A stretch of DNA of 64,000 nt from Planctomycetia bacterium (GTDB lineage Bacteria > Planctomycetota > Planctomycetia > Pirellulales > Thermoguttaceae). A model generated the notes under the pieces. It did no database searches. It was not told the origin of the DNA and saw only the letters and a list, made by a program, of their open reading frames with translations. The stretch covers positions 1 to 64,000 of the forward strand of contig JAUNSJ010000020.1 of NCBI GenBank assembly GCA_030539295.1. The letters run 5' to 3'. The translations under genes were made by a program, and so were the position numbers. Shown piece by piece: positions 9,836 through 19,881 of this stretch (its first letter is position 1; the number at the start of each line of letters is the position of its first letter).

Positions 9836-11479
9836 ATGAGTCATCTTACCCGGCTTCCTGCCTGGACGAAACTTGAAGAACACAAAAAGCAAATGGAATC
9901 GGTTCTTATGGTCGATCTTTTCAAGAGAGACGCGAACCGATTCAATCGTTTTTCAATCCATTTTGACGATTTACTCTTTGATTATTCCAAGAATCGTATT
10001 ACGGAAGAGACGATGGCTCTTCTCACGCGTTTGGCTGAGGAATCGCGTCTGGCCGAGGCAATTGAGGCCATGTTTACCGGGGCAAAGATTAACACAACCG
10101 AGAACAGGGCTGTCCTGCATACCGCGCTTCGGAACCGGTCGGATAATCCGGTCTTCGTCGACGGCGTTGATGTCATGCCGCAGATTCGTTCTGTGCTCGC
10201 TCGCATGAAGCAGTTCAGCGAGGACGTCCAGAGCGGTAAATGGTTAGGCTATACAGGCAAGCGAATAACCGACGTCGTCAATATTGGTATCGGTGGTTCG
10301 GACTTGGGTCCGTCCATGGTCGTGGGTGCGTTAACGCCCTACAAAACGAATCTTGATGTTCATTTTGTCTCCAATGTTGACGGAACGCATATCGTGGAGA
10401 CGCTAAAGAAGCTGAATCCGGAAACGACGCTCTTCGTGGTGGCGTCGAAGACATTCACGACGCAAGAGACCATGACCAATGCGAATACGGCGCGCCAATG
10501 GCTGCTCAATGCGGCGGGTGACAAGTCGGCGGTTGCCCGGCATTTCGTTGCCCTGTCGACCAATGCGGAGGCCGTTTCTGAATTTGGAATTGATACGGAG
10601 AATATGTTCGAATTCTGGAACTGGGTGGGTGGCCGTTACTCACTTTGGTCGGCGATTGGCTTAAGTATAGTACTGGCAGTCGGTTATGAGAATTTTGAAG
10701 AGCTATTGACCGGGGCCTGGGAAATGGACACGCACTTCCGGACAGCTCCGTTCGAGCAGAACATACCGGTGATTATGGCCCTGTTGGGAATCTGGTATAA
10801 CAACTTTTTCGGTGCGGAGAGTTATGCCATTTTGCCCTATGACCAGTATTTATCGCGGTTTCCCGCTTATATTCAGCAAGGGGACATGGAGAGCAACGGT
10901 AAGAGTGTGGACCGGGAGAATCAGCCGGTGGACTACTCGACCGGTCCGGTCATCTGGGGCGAGCCAGGCACGAATGGTCAGCACGCTTTCTATCAATTGA
11001 TACATCAGGGCACCAAGCTGGTCCCGGCTGACTTTCTGGCCGCGGTCCAATCGCAGAACCCACAGGGTGACCATCAGGAGAAACTGATTGCCAACTACAT
11101 AGCGCAGACAGAGGCCTTAATGCGAGGCAAGACGTTGGAGCAGGTTATTGCGGAACTAGAGTCTGCGGGCAAGTCAAGCGAAGAAATCCGGCGTCTGGCC
11201 CCATCGAAGGTTTTTGCGGGGAATCGTCCGACGAACAGTCTGTTCTACCCCAAGCTAACGCCACGAACGTTGGGCCGCATTATTTCCATGTACGAAATGA
11301 AGATATTTGTGCAGGGTATTGTATGGAATATCAATTCGTTTGACCAGATGGGGGTAGAACTTGGGAAGCAACTGGCCAAGGTTGTTTTGCCGGAACTTGT
11401 TTCGAAGGAGACGACCATCAGTCACGATTCTTCCACGAACGGACTCATCGCATTTTTTAAAGCCCATAGCGGTAAATAA
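9836..11479 (+). CDS. pgi: Glucose-6-phosphate isomerase
   Basis: This 547-aa enzyme interconverts glucose-6-phosphate and fructose-6-phosphate in glycolysis and gluconeogenesis, in the cytoplasm. Both family signatures are visible: [15 protein letters not shown] for sugar phosphate binding and [14 protein letters not shown]. The catalytic region [23 protein letters not shown] is also present. The length is that of the long bacterial/eukaryotic PGI type. The ATG at 9836 follows GAGAGG, somewhat far upstream. A small membrane protein gene follows at a gap of 15 bases and may be co-transcribed. Confidence 0.97.
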   Translation: MSHLTRLPAWTKLEEHKKQMESVLMVDLFKRDANRFNRFSIHFDDLLFDYSKNRITEETMALLTRLAEESRLAEAIEAMFTGAKINTTENRAVLHTALRNRSDNPVFVDGVDVMPQIRSVLARMKQFSEDVQSGKWLGYTGKRITDVVNIGIGGSDLGPSMVVGALTPYKTNLDVHFVSNVDGTHIVETLKKLNPETTLFVVASKTFTTQETMTNANTARQWLLNAAGDKSAVARHFVALSTNAEAVSEFGIDTENMFEFWNWVGGRYSLWSAIGLSIVLAVGYENFEELLTGAWEMDTHFRTAPFEQNIPVIMALLGIWYNNFFGAESYAILPYDQYLSRFPAYIQQGDMESNGKSVDRENQPVDYSTGPVIWGEPGTNGQHAFYQLIHQGTKLVPADFLAAVQSQNPQGDHQEKLIANYIAQTEALMRGKTLEQVIAELESAGKSSEEIRRLAPSKVFAGNRPTNSLFYPKLTPRTLGRIISMYEMKIFVQGIVWNINSFDQMGVELGKQLAKVVLPELVSKETTISHDSSTNGLIAFFKAHSGK

Positions 11480-11494
11480 ACAGAGGAGAAGACG

Positions 11495-11677
11495 ATGCCG
11501 AAAGCTCTTTGTATTATAGCGTTATCGATTTCGATTTTGCTTTTTATTCTCTTCGGGCTGGACCTGATAGCAGGCATCCCGTTTGGAAAAGCGGATATGA
11601 AGATGGACTTGGGGTTTCTCGTGTGCAGCGGAGTACTGGGAGCCTTGAGCTTTCTGAGCCTCCGCCAGCAGAAGTGA
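11495..11677 (+). CDS. Small membrane protein, 60 aa
   Basis: This short gene has a good ribosome binding site (AGAGGAGA before the ATG). It encodes two hydrophobic segments, LCIIALSISILLFILFGLDL and LGFLVCSGVLGALSFLSL, joined by a short charged loop. It sits 15 bases after pgi and 9 bases before the radical SAM gene, so it is probably part of one transcript. I do not recognise the family. Confidence 0.75.
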   Translation: MPKALCIIALSISILLFILFGLDLIAGIPFGKADMKMDLGFLVCSGVLGALSFLSLRQQK

Positions 11678-11686
11678 CGTTGGTTT

Positions 11687-13591
11687 ATGGCGTTTCAATT
11701 TTTTGATACGGGACTTCGTGAGTCCGTTTTGGGGCTGCTTTTGCCGGAGGTTCAGCTTCCCGGTCAATACATAGGAGGGGAATTTGGGCAAACGGTGAAA
11801 GCCGCCGAATCGGTGGAAGGTCGGTTTTGTTTGGCCTTTCCCGATACCTATTCGATTGGCATGTCGAACTATGGTCTGGGCCTGCTGTATGCGATCATGA
11901 ACCGGAAAGCGAATTGGTCGTGTGAACGCGTCTTTTGCCCCTGGCCGGACTTTGCGAGGCAGTTGGAATCGGCACAGTTACCGCTCTATTCGCTGGAAAC
12001 GTTTACGCCGCTTTATGTCTTTGATTTACTTGGCTTTACCTTGCAGTATGAGTTATCTTATACGAACGTACTGACAATGCTGGATGCAGGCGGCATTCCC
12101 CTTCACCGGGAGATGCGAGCGCCGGGCGACCCGCTGGTCATAGCCGGAGGTCCCGCTGTATTCAATCCGGAGCCGATGTCCGACTTTATCGATGTCTTTG
12201 TTGTGGGGGACGGCGAAGAGGCCATAGGAGAAATTTCCGCGTTTTGGCTCGATATAAAGAAGAGAATGAACGTGCCACGGTTGTCGCAAACTTCGGGTGG
12301 TACTCCTGTTGTGTCGGATCGTGACCGTGGTATGTTTTCTGTGTGTGGTCCGGCGTCCGCGGAGGCCGTGGCGTTGCGGCGTGAGATGCTCTTGGAGGTA
12401 GCCAGGAAATTTCCGTGGGCCTATGTCCCGGAATTTTACGATGTGTCGTATGATGAGCAGGGTCGGGCTCGTCGCCCTCGTCCTCGGGTTGACGGCGTTC
12501 CGGAGACGATTTCGCCGGCGATTATCCGGGATTTGGACCTCTGGCCCCCATCAACAACGCCGATCATTCCCCTGGTGGAAAGTGTACAAGACCGAATTTC
12601 GGTTGAGGTTATGCGTGGCTGTCCGCAGAAATGCCGATTCTGTCAGAGTTCGCCGATTAAGCGACCACTGCGGTTTCGGAGTGTGGAACAGATAACGCAG
12701 CTGGCGCGGGACGCGGCCGTGAACACCGGGGTAAGCGATATAACCCTGCTGTCGCTCTCGACGAGCGAATATCCCTGGTTCGATGAGCTTATGAAGTCGC
12801 TATCCGACGCGGTCTGTCCGCTGGGAGTCTCACTTGCGGTTCCCAGTTTGCGGGTTAATCATCAGTTGAGCGACGTTGTAACGAAGCTGTCGACACAGCG
12901 GTCGTCGAGTTTGACCATGGCGCCAGAGGCTGCCCGGGATGGTATGCGTAAGCGACTTGCAAAACGAGTTACCAATGACGACCTTATGAATGGTTGTCGA
13001 GGTGCTTTTGAAAACGGGTTCGCCCGGATCAAGATGTATTTTATGTGCGGACTGCCCGGCGAGACAGAAGACGATTTGGACGGAATTATTGAATTGAGCG
13101 AACAGATTGCCCGACTTGGGAAAGAAGTGCGGGGGCGCTGGCCCGTTGTCGTGGCTAATGTTTCCAACTTCGTACCCAAGCCGCACACGCCATTACAGTG
13201 GGAGGGCATGGCCTTGCCCGAGTACCTGCGTGGTGCACACACGCGACTTAAACGATCGCGACGTCCTGCCGCGGTCGATGTAAAATATCATGAGCTGGCA
13301 ACGAGTCTGCTGGAAGGTCTTCTTGCCCGGGGCGATCGCCGAGTAGGCCGCATTATAGAATCGGCCTGGCGTAAAGGGGCCAAACTGGATGCCTGGTCCG
13401 ACCATCATCGAAACGAGCTGTGGCAGGAAGCCATTCAGGAGAGTGGACTGGATACGGATTTAATTGTGCACGGTCACTATTCGACGTCGGACGAATTGCC
13501 TTGGGACCATATTCAGATCTGGGCCGGTCGGGAGAAACTTCTCCGGGAGTACGAAAGGAGCCAAACGGCAAATGAAAGTGGCGGTTGTTAG
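11687..13591 (+). CDS. Radical SAM protein of the TIGR03960 type
   Basis: This 634-aa protein has an N-terminal domain of about 250 residues followed by a radical SAM domain. Its cluster motif is CPQKCRFC (C-x3-C-x2-C) at about residue 310. The layout matches the uncharacterised radical SAM family often fused or adjacent to a DUF2344 domain (TIGR03960/TIGR03936). I do not see a DUF2344 part here, so this is the unfused form. Other visible landmarks are DTYSIGMSNYGLGLLYAIMN near the N-terminus and NFVPKPHTPLQW near residue 490. It starts at the ATG at 11687, and its 3' end overlaps the next gene by 20 bases, suggesting translational coupling. The substrate is unknown. Confidence 0.88.
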   Translation: MAFQFFDTGLRESVLGLLLPEVQLPGQYIGGEFGQTVKAAESVEGRFCLAFPDTYSIGMSNYGLGLLYAIMNRKANWSCERVFCPWPDFARQLESAQLPLYSLETFTPLYVFDLLGFTLQYELSYTNVLTMLDAGGIPLHREMRAPGDPLVIAGGPAVFNPEPMSDFIDVFVVGDGEEAIGEISAFWLDIKKRMNVPRLSQTSGGTPVVSDRDRGMFSVCGPASAEAVALRREMLLEVARKFPWAYVPEFYDVSYDEQGRARRPRPRVDGVPETISPAIIRDLDLWPPSTTPIIPLVESVQDRISVEVMRGCPQKCRFCQSSPIKRPLRFRSVEQITQLARDAAVNTGVSDITLLSLSTSEYPWFDELMKSLSDAVCPLGVSLAVPSLRVNHQLSDVVTKLSTQRSSSLTMAPEAARDGMRKRLAKRVTNDDLMNGCRGAFENGFARIKMYFMCGLPGETEDDLDGIIELSEQIARLGKEVRGRWPVVVANVSNFVPKPHTPLQWEGMALPEYLRGAHTRLKRSRRPAAVDVKYHELATSLLEGLLARGDRRVGRIIESAWRKGAKLDAWSDHHRNELWQEAIQESGLDTDLIVHGHYSTSDELPWDHIQIWAGREKLLREYERSQTANESGGC

Positions 13592-14060
13592 CGATACGCA
13601 CGGGCTGGAAGGCTACGTGCAAGCGGCGCTGGACGTCTGCCGTGAACTGGGGGTAGCCCGAATCATTCATTGTGGCGATATAGGTCCGGCCGGTATTGTG
13701 GATTTGTTTTCGGAGTTCCCGGTTGATTATGTATTCGGCAACTGTGACGGTATGAGAAGTGGGTCGTTAACGCAGCGAATCGAGTCCACAGGCGGGGTTC
13801 TTCACGGCTGGTGTGGGCATTTGGTTCTGGAAGGACGAAACGTTCTGTTTATGCACGGCCACCAGGAAGAGCGACTGGAGCAGGAACTGGACTCGGGTCA
13901 GTGGGACTTGATCTGTTCCGGCCACACGCACCAATATAAGCTGGTCCTGTCGGGAAAGACACTTCAGCTGAATCCGGGCGCGTTTCAGAGACGTAGTGAA
14001 ACGCCCGGATTTGCGGTGGTGGAATTTCCCTCGCTAACGGTCGTGCGGGTGCAACTCTGA
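13572..14060 (+). CDS. YfcE/MJ0936-type metallophosphoesterase
   Basis: This is a 162-aa calcineurin-like phosphodiesterase. Metal ligands are visible in order: VVSDTHG, HCGDIG, GNCD, MHGHQ and SGHTHQYK. The family hydrolyses phosphodiesters in vitro; the natural substrate is usually unknown. I choose the ATG at 13572 (MKVAVVSDTHG), because the family starts at this beta strand and GAAAGGAG lies 15 to 20 bases upstream. The gene overlaps the radical SAM gene by 20 bases and ends 38 bases before the convergent FadL-like gene. Confidence 0.92.
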   Translation: MKVAVVSDTHGLEGYVQAALDVCRELGVARIIHCGDIGPAGIVDLFSEFPVDYVFGNCDGMRSGSLTQRIESTGGVLHGWCGHLVLEGRNVLFMHGHQEERLEQELDSGQWDLICSGHTHQYKLVLSGKTLQLNPGAFQRRSETPGFAVVEFPSLTVVRVQL

Positions 14061-14098
14061 CCGCCGTCGCGTCGGGCCGAGTTGCGACACGGTTTGAC

Positions 14099-15385
14099 TT
14101 AGAAGTTGCGAGTCACGCCCATGGCAATAACGTCGGCACTGCTGGACATGCGTATGTAGGCCTCAGGGTCGACGGCGGCCCAGCGGGGATAGGTACCGTC
14201 GATGGTATTTTTGAACATGTGCGTATAGGCGACGTCGAATTCCCAGCCACGAACGGCGACGGTAGCCCCGCAGTGCACGCCCTGCTGTAAAATGAGCGGG
14301 CAAGGGACATTAAAGGCGAGAGACTGGCTTGTAATGGGATTCTCATTAAAGCTGTAGCCCCCCCGTACGGTTAGGTAGCTGTTGAGTTTGTGCTGCGCGG
14401 CGACGGCGACGGAGAAGACACTCTGCCAGCCGAGTCCTTTGGCACTGCCGTCCGGATTGACGCCGATATATTCAAAGCCTGGGGTCTTGGCATAATCGAA
14501 ATACTTCATATCGCAACCGATAATGGTATCTTCGAATCCATCGTAGGAAATACCGAATATATAGACGGGAGGAAAGCGAAGTCGAAATCGGGCTTCGTGG
14601 TCGTTTCCGTCGGCGGTCGTGACGTTATAGGGGAATTTTTCTGCCCAGGTCTGACTCCGGTAGCTGAAGCCGAAATTCCAGTTGGCGTCCGTTTCGTAGA
14701 AGAGGCCAACTTGAAAGCCACAGCCCCAAGTGTATCGTGTTCCGGCTCCTTTTCCCCATTCGGCATTGTCGGTCATGGGATTGACTCCGGTCGGTCCGAA
14801 GAAGAGCGGTTCGGCAATGAGTCGGCTTATGACAATATTGGGCGAGAGACCCACGGAAAGCTTGTCGGTAAGTTTCAGGGACGCGGCCGGGGTAAGCTGG
14901 AAGGCTTCCACCTTGGCACTGGTGCGTCCCAGACCGTATTCCTCACTCAAGATGGGATTGGTATCGGTTCCGGCGAAATTGACCTGGGCACCACCAATGG
15001 CGTCGAGACTAAAGCCAAACGTCCAGGGACTTTCCGGATTCTGCATAATCAGGCCCATAAAGGGGGCCGGTACAGCTCCGGTATTACTGCGTGTGGAGCC
15101 TGTCAATCGATCCTGACCTGGCGGCTGAAATGAGGAGTCGAGCGTGGCGCTAGCGAGCACGATGGCGGAGCCGAAGGACATACTGGATGAATCGAAGGCC
15201 GTTATTGTGGCCGGATTCCAGTGCAAGGCGCCAAGAGAATCGACCGGAGTCGCCGCCGCAACGCCGGCCATGCCCTCATTTTTGGCGCTAACCGCGCGAA
15301 GAAAAACGCCTTGGGCGAAAGTGGGAGCGCTGCTGACGAACCAGAGTACGACACAGGCAACGATAGGGGAGTAAAATCTGTTCAT
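14099..15385 (-). CDS. Outer membrane transport protein, OMPP1/FadL/TodX family
   Basis: This 428-aa beta-barrel protein starts with a signal peptide (MNRFYSPIVACVVLWFVSSAPTFAQ). The mature N-terminus carries the FadL-family pattern: AVSAKNEGMAGVAAATPVDSLGALHWNPATI, the plug with its NPA motif. Repeated aromatic strands follow (FGFSYRSQTWAEKFPYN, FEFD-like WEFDVAYTHMF), and the C-terminus ends in a phenylalanine (GVTRNF), typical of barrel insertion signals. Such channels admit long-chain fatty acids or other hydrophobic compounds across the outer membrane. The gene is alone on its strand. No fad genes are close by, so the substrate cannot be inferred. Confidence 0.9.
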   Translation of the reverse strand: MNRFYSPIVACVVLWFVSSAPTFAQGVFLRAVSAKNEGMAGVAAATPVDSLGALHWNPATITAFDSSSMSFGSAIVLASATLDSSFQPPGQDRLTGSTRSNTGAVPAPFMGLIMQNPESPWTFGFSLDAIGGAQVNFAGTDTNPILSEEYGLGRTSAKVEAFQLTPAASLKLTDKLSVGLSPNIVISRLIAEPLFFGPTGVNPMTDNAEWGKGAGTRYTWGCGFQVGLFYETDANWNFGFSYRSQTWAEKFPYNVTTADGNDHEARFRLRFPPVYIFGISYDGFEDTIIGCDMKYFDYAKTPGFEYIGVNPDGSAKGLGWQSVFSVAVAAQHKLNSYLTVRGGYSFNENPITSQSLAFNVPCPLILQQGVHCGATVAVRGWEFDVAYTHMFKNTIDGTYPRWAAVDPEAYIRMSSSADVIAMGVTRNF

Positions 15386-15839
15386 GGTACTAACCTCAAT
15401 CCATTGGGGGTTAACGGACAGACAACCCTGCCTGTCAGAGCGTGAGAGTCACGAGGCCAGGCTATCCGAATGCGTGGCAGGAGACTCGCGTCAGAAAAGA
15501 CTATCGGCGAAGCGAGTTTGACACTTTTGTTAAAAATGTCAAATATCCTTATTTTTCCTAAAATATTTCCTTAATTAGGGGGCGTTGGTTGGAGTAGTGG
15601 TAATGGGGACAGCTTTTGTGCGCTATAATTGGTCTCTTTTACCCAATTGGACCTATTTTTCTGTATTAGCTACCTTTTTTAACCTGTATCAGGCGGCAAA
15701 AAAGGAAAAGTTTTTCGTTATCTCCTTAAATGCCGCTTATCAAAATTGACGATTACACTATAATAGTATAAAGCCAATCGTTGGCGTTTGGCGAAGCGTC
15801 CCATTGAACTGTCCTTATTGGGGTCGGAAGTGAGCAAAT
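15386..15839. other. Divergent region with a candidate promoter for the HlyD module
   Basis: About 450 bases separate the FadL-like gene from the GAF-HlyD gene. On the plus strand TTGACG (15746-15751) lies 15 bases before TATAAA (15767-15772), and a TATAAT (15759-15764) overlaps it. Spacing is short, so the promoter is only a candidate. The stretch 15530-15730 is AT-rich with several TTTTCC/TTTTT runs and no ORF. Upstream of the FadL-like gene I see no clear promoter. Confidence 0.4.
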
Positions 15840-17927
15840 ATGAGTATAGAGCAACCGGTAGACCAAAATCTTCTGGAAAAGACGAAACAACAGATACGTA
15901 CGATAGTCAGTGAGATTTCGAAGATATCGAAGTCGGACATTGCGCCGGACGAATTTCACGCGGAATTTTTGCCTCGAGTGGTAACGGCGTTGGCCGCGGC
16001 TGGTGGTGCTATATGGACGCTGGACGCCAATGGTCAGCTTACCTTATCGTTTCAGGTGAATCTGCAAGAGGCGCATCTGCACGACAACGAAGAGGCGAAC
16101 AAACAACATAGCCGCTTGTTGTATAAGACGTTGCGTTCGGGTGAAACCGGTACGCTTGTCCCGGCTCATTCGAGTAGTGAAGGGGACGAAGAGGTTGGTA
16201 ACCCGACGGAATTTCTGGCCATTTTCGGGGTGATTAAGACGGAACTGGAGTCGGTAGGCCTGGTCGAAGTGTTTCAACGTCCGGAATCGAACCCGGCAAC
16301 GCAGCGTGGGTACCTTCGATTTCTGGAGCAGATGACGGTCTATGCGACCGAATACTACTCCAATCGCCAGCTGCGCAATTTCGGCGACCGTCAGTCGTTG
16401 TGGACGCAACTGGAAGATTTTACACGTAATATCCACAAGACACTGAACATGCGAGAGACGGAATATACCGTAGCCAATGAGAGTCGGCGCCTGATTGAGT
16501 GTGACCGCGTGAGTATTGCTGTAAAGCGGGGTAATCGCTGTCTGATAGAAGCGGTTAGTGGTCAGGATATGGTCGATAAGCGATCCTCGACGGTCAAATT
16601 GCTCGGCAAGCTGGCGACGGCTGTCGTTGCCTGTAATGAGCCAATTCTCTACACGGGCGACACCTCGGATTTTGCGCCGCAGGTGGAAGACGCAGTAGAA
16701 GCTTATGTTGACGAATCGCATACGAAGATGGTGGCCGTTTTTCCGCTCTCGCGTCGCAACGTGAAGGAGCAGGATTTCGACGATACGGAGAAGGACAAAG
16801 CTCCGGTTGAACTCCCCTTTGGTGCGATTATTATCGAAAATATTGAAGACAATCGCGTTCCGGAGCGTATGAAAAAACGGGTTGAGATTGTTGTGGAGCA
16901 TGCCCGATGTGCCTTGGGAAACGCGTTAGACCACAATAGTGTTTTCCTTATGCCGCTGTGGCGTGCGATTGGGAAATCAAAGGTGCTCGTGACCGCGAGA
17001 ATGCTCCCGAAAACCATTTCCATCTCCGCAGCTGTTCTGCTCGTGCTCCTGGCCATGTTCGTTATTCCCTGGAATTTCAATATGCACTGTAACGGGACGC
17101 TTGAGCCGGAGATACGTAGGAATATTTTTGCCCGGGAAGAAGGCAAAGTCGATAAGATATTTGTGCAGCATGGCTCTCCGGTCTTTGGGCCTGGTAGTGA
17201 CCCGAACGACCCGCAGGGAACCCTGCTCCTGAAGTTAACGAACAGTCAGTTAGAGGCGGAACTCCAGAAGGTGCAAGGAGATCTGGCGGAAGTACAAAAG
17301 CAGTTGGCGTCCTTAAAGGAAGCCGGCTTTCGTACGGACCGCATTGAAGACCGCATACGTATTTCCGGCCAAACGGCGCAATACGAAGCGCGTGAGAAGT
17401 CGTTGCATATCCAGCTTGATATTCTGAATGAGCGTATGAAGGAGCTTGAGATTCATTCGCCAATCACCGGAACGGTTATGACCTTTGACCTGAATAATAA
17501 ATTGCAGAGCCGGCCGGTGCAGCCGGGGCAAATACTCATGGAGATCGCGGAACCTGATGGAACCATGATACTCGAATTGGATATGCCGGAAAAGCGAATG
17601 GGCTATCTGGTGGAGCACGCGAGAAAACTGCGAGAGAAAGATTTAGGGGCGCAGCTTTCGGTGGATTTCGTGATGATGGTCGATTCGACGCGGCATTTTT
17701 CCGGTAAAGTAATAGAATCGCATGATCGGGCCGAGAATCGGGGCGAAGGCGGGACGACGGTCAGGCTGAAAGCGTCCATTGATAATCCGGACGACCTGCC
17801 GGACTCGAAACGGGCAGGGGCAGGCGTGAGTGCGAAGATTTCGTGCGGACGTAAGCCGCTCGGTTTTGTCCTGTTCCACGAGATTATTTCCTACTTCCAA
17901 AAAACCGTTTTGTTCTGGTTGGATTAA
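15840..17927 (+). CDS. GAF-domain and HlyD-type membrane fusion protein
   Basis: First gene of a three-gene module. This 695-aa protein has a cytoplasmic N-terminal half that reads as GAF-type sensory folds. Roughly residues 30-180 hold one (GAIWTLDANGQLTLSF) and 200-355 another (RRLIECDRVSIAVKRGNRC, then PLSRRNVKEQD and PFGAIIIENIED). One membrane helix follows at about 395-415 (ISISAAVLLVLLAMFVIPW). Then come a lipoyl/biotinyl-like strand, a coiled-coil hairpin (LEAELQKVQGDLAEVQKQLASL) and the return strand SPITGTVMTF, which are HlyD adaptor features. A GAF sensor fused to an adaptor suggests that export is gated by a small ligand; that is inference. The start ATG follows GGAAG. Confidence 0.85.
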   Translation: MSIEQPVDQNLLEKTKQQIRTIVSEISKISKSDIAPDEFHAEFLPRVVTALAAAGGAIWTLDANGQLTLSFQVNLQEAHLHDNEEANKQHSRLLYKTLRSGETGTLVPAHSSSEGDEEVGNPTEFLAIFGVIKTELESVGLVEVFQRPESNPATQRGYLRFLEQMTVYATEYYSNRQLRNFGDRQSLWTQLEDFTRNIHKTLNMRETEYTVANESRRLIECDRVSIAVKRGNRCLIEAVSGQDMVDKRSSTVKLLGKLATAVVACNEPILYTGDTSDFAPQVEDAVEAYVDESHTKMVAVFPLSRRNVKEQDFDDTEKDKAPVELPFGAIIIENIEDNRVPERMKKRVEIVVEHARCALGNALDHNSVFLMPLWRAIGKSKVLVTARMLPKTISISAAVLLVLLAMFVIPWNFNMHCNGTLEPEIRRNIFAREEGKVDKIFVQHGSPVFGPGSDPNDPQGTLLLKLTNSQLEAELQKVQGDLAEVQKQLASLKEAGFRTDRIEDRIRISGQTAQYEAREKSLHIQLDILNERMKELEIHSPITGTVMTFDLNNKLQSRPVQPGQILMEIAEPDGTMILELDMPEKRMGYLVEHARKLREKDLGAQLSVDFVMMVDSTRHFSGKVIESHDRAENRGEGGTTVRLKASIDNPDDLPDSKRAGAGVSAKISCGRKPLGFVLFHEIISYFQKTVLFWLD

Positions 17928-17952
17928 CCAGCCACAGCAGTGAGGATAAGCT

Positions 17953-19869
17953 ATGTTGACCTGTTTGTATATAAGAGCGTGGAATGTTATGGAAAAGGCA
18001 CTCGAATTTTTCCGGAGTATTCGTGGTCTCGGCATGAGGCCAGGGCGGCTTGGTGTCCGGGCCGTGGTTGGAGTACTCGTTGTGTTCCTTTGGGGTCTTT
18101 CTTGTAGTGATTTTGTAAGCGGCTACGGAGAGGTGAATCGGATTGACCCGCGGACAGGGCGTCCGTACGGGGTTGCGGTGCAGCGAGAGTCGCAAAAACA
18201 GCGTAAAGTAAACGCACACGGCAAGAATCTTGAGCCGACGAAGACGCTCAAAAAAGAAGTACGATCCATGAGTGAAGGCAGGGCTGTGACCCCGGCGACT
18301 GTGACCTCGGCATCGAAGGTTTCGACGAACGCGACTCTGCCGCAACTGGATTCCCGAATTGTCAGCGCGGAGCAGGTGGTTCCTGATTCGCAAGATTCGC
18401 AAAAGCCCCAACCTCAAGTCACGGAGCAGGTTACGAAGCTGGTCACGAAGCTGGTCACGGAGCAGGTTCCAGAGCAGGCGGAGGCCACGAAACATGTGGT
18501 CTCTCGGTTGGAGACTCCGGAGCCAGCGATTGCGTCGGAACCGGCGGCTACTCCCATCCCCGTTTCTACTGGGGAGAGCAAGCCAAACCTGGTGCCTGCC
18601 CCGTTGCCGGCAACGCCGCCTGTTGTCTTGCCAGCGGAGTTGCCGAAACCTGCTCTGGCCGCCCCCCCTGCCGAATTGCCGGTCCCCGAAAAAGCTCCGG
18701 CCGCAACCGTAGAGCCATCCGAGACGCCCAAGCCGGCAGGAACGTTAAAGGAACGTCCGGCGGCAACGGAACCGGCGCGAGAAAAGACGGCGGACGTTAA
18801 AGTCAACGTTGCGACGGACAGCAAAGAGGATTTTTTGACCCGCACCCCACGTGGTATTGGCGGGCAGCGTACCTTGTCGGCTACGGTTCCACAGAAGGCA
18901 ACGTCTTCGCCTGGGGATAAAGCGAGTGACGGACTGGTTAATTACGGCGTGACGGCCAGTGGTATTAATGTTGGGCCGAACGATATCCTTTTGAACGATG
19001 CAATCGTTGAGATCCCGAAAGGGGAAGGTTACGAGGCGCTCATCAGTGCGAACGGTCAGGGTCTTTTGGTGGAACTGGGTGTCCTGGAGCTGGACGCGGA
19101 AGGGAATCCGGTTGTGGACGGCAATGGCGAGACGAAGCGACGTCCATTTCATCGGGGCGACCGGGTCACGAAGGGTCAGATCCTTGGCAAGCAGAACGAC
19201 CGGGAGCACGCGGCCAATAAGCTGGTCACGGAGCAGCAGCTGATCGTCGCGGAAAAAGAAGCGGGGAAGCAGTTGGAAGTGGAAGTGGCGCAAGCGGCGG
19301 TTCAGGTCGCGGAATCGGAATATCTTCGTGCCAAGAGCGCCAACGAACGCATTGCGAACGCCATATCGCAGGAGGAACTGGTCCAGCGGGCTTACGAATG
19401 GAAGCGTGCAGACAAGTCAGCGGAGAAAGCGGTTTACGATCTGGACATCAAAGCGGACGAAGTCCTGGTCCGCAAGGCGCAAGTTGTGGCCGCTGACGCG
19501 CAAGTCATGGACCGCAAGCTCGTTTCGCCCATCGACGGTTTTATTGACGATATTATGCAGAATGAAGGACAGTGGCTCCGGGAGGGTGATAACATTCTGA
19601 AGATCATCCGATTGGATAAAGTCACGATCTGCGGGAAGATAGATGCAACGCTGTATTCGCCGGAAATGGTTGATGGGAAAGAGGTTACAATCTTTGTGCA
19701 GAAACCGGGTTCCGATTTGAAGTCAGTTAAAGGAGTCATAACGTACGCGAGACAGGTAGTCGAATCGGGCAAGTTCTATGTCTATGCCCAGGCGGACAAT
19801 GAGGCGAATGATCGCGGCTATTGGCTATTAAATCCGGGGACGATCGTAACGATGGTCATTCATCGCTAG
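17953..19869 (+). CDS. HlyD-family secretion adaptor with long Pro/Ala/Glu linker
   Basis: Second gene of the module, 638 aa. AGGAT precedes the ATG at 17953; an internal ATG at 17989 is possible. A membrane-anchoring helix (VRAVVGVLVVFLWGLSCSDF, about residues 35-55) is followed by a long low-complexity linker of about 200 residues. The linker is rich in Pro, Ala, Glu, Val and Thr and holds tandem VTKLVTKLVTEQV repeats encoded near 18420-18475. The C-terminal half is a HlyD adaptor: PKGEGYEALISANGQGLLVE, a coiled coil around residues 430-510, LVSPIDGFIDDI, then the beta-barrel end. The linker could reach across a wide periplasm. It lies 25 bases after the GAF-HlyD gene. Confidence 0.85.
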   Translation: MLTCLYIRAWNVMEKALEFFRSIRGLGMRPGRLGVRAVVGVLVVFLWGLSCSDFVSGYGEVNRIDPRTGRPYGVAVQRESQKQRKVNAHGKNLEPTKTLKKEVRSMSEGRAVTPATVTSASKVSTNATLPQLDSRIVSAEQVVPDSQDSQKPQPQVTEQVTKLVTKLVTEQVPEQAEATKHVVSRLETPEPAIASEPAATPIPVSTGESKPNLVPAPLPATPPVVLPAELPKPALAAPPAELPVPEKAPAATVEPSETPKPAGTLKERPAATEPAREKTADVKVNVATDSKEDFLTRTPRGIGGQRTLSATVPQKATSSPGDKASDGLVNYGVTASGINVGPNDILLNDAIVEIPKGEGYEALISANGQGLLVELGVLELDAEGNPVVDGNGETKRRPFHRGDRVTKGQILGKQNDREHAANKLVTEQQLIVAEKEAGKQLEVEVAQAAVQVAESEYLRAKSANERIANAISQEELVQRAYEWKRADKSAEKAVYDLDIKADEVLVRKAQVVAADAQVMDRKLVSPIDGFIDDIMQNEGQWLREGDNILKIIRLDKVTICGKIDATLYSPEMVDGKEVTIFVQKPGSDLKSVKGVITYARQVVESGKFYVYAQADNEANDRGYWLLNPGTIVTMVIHR

Positions 19870-19881
19870 AAGGAACGCCGA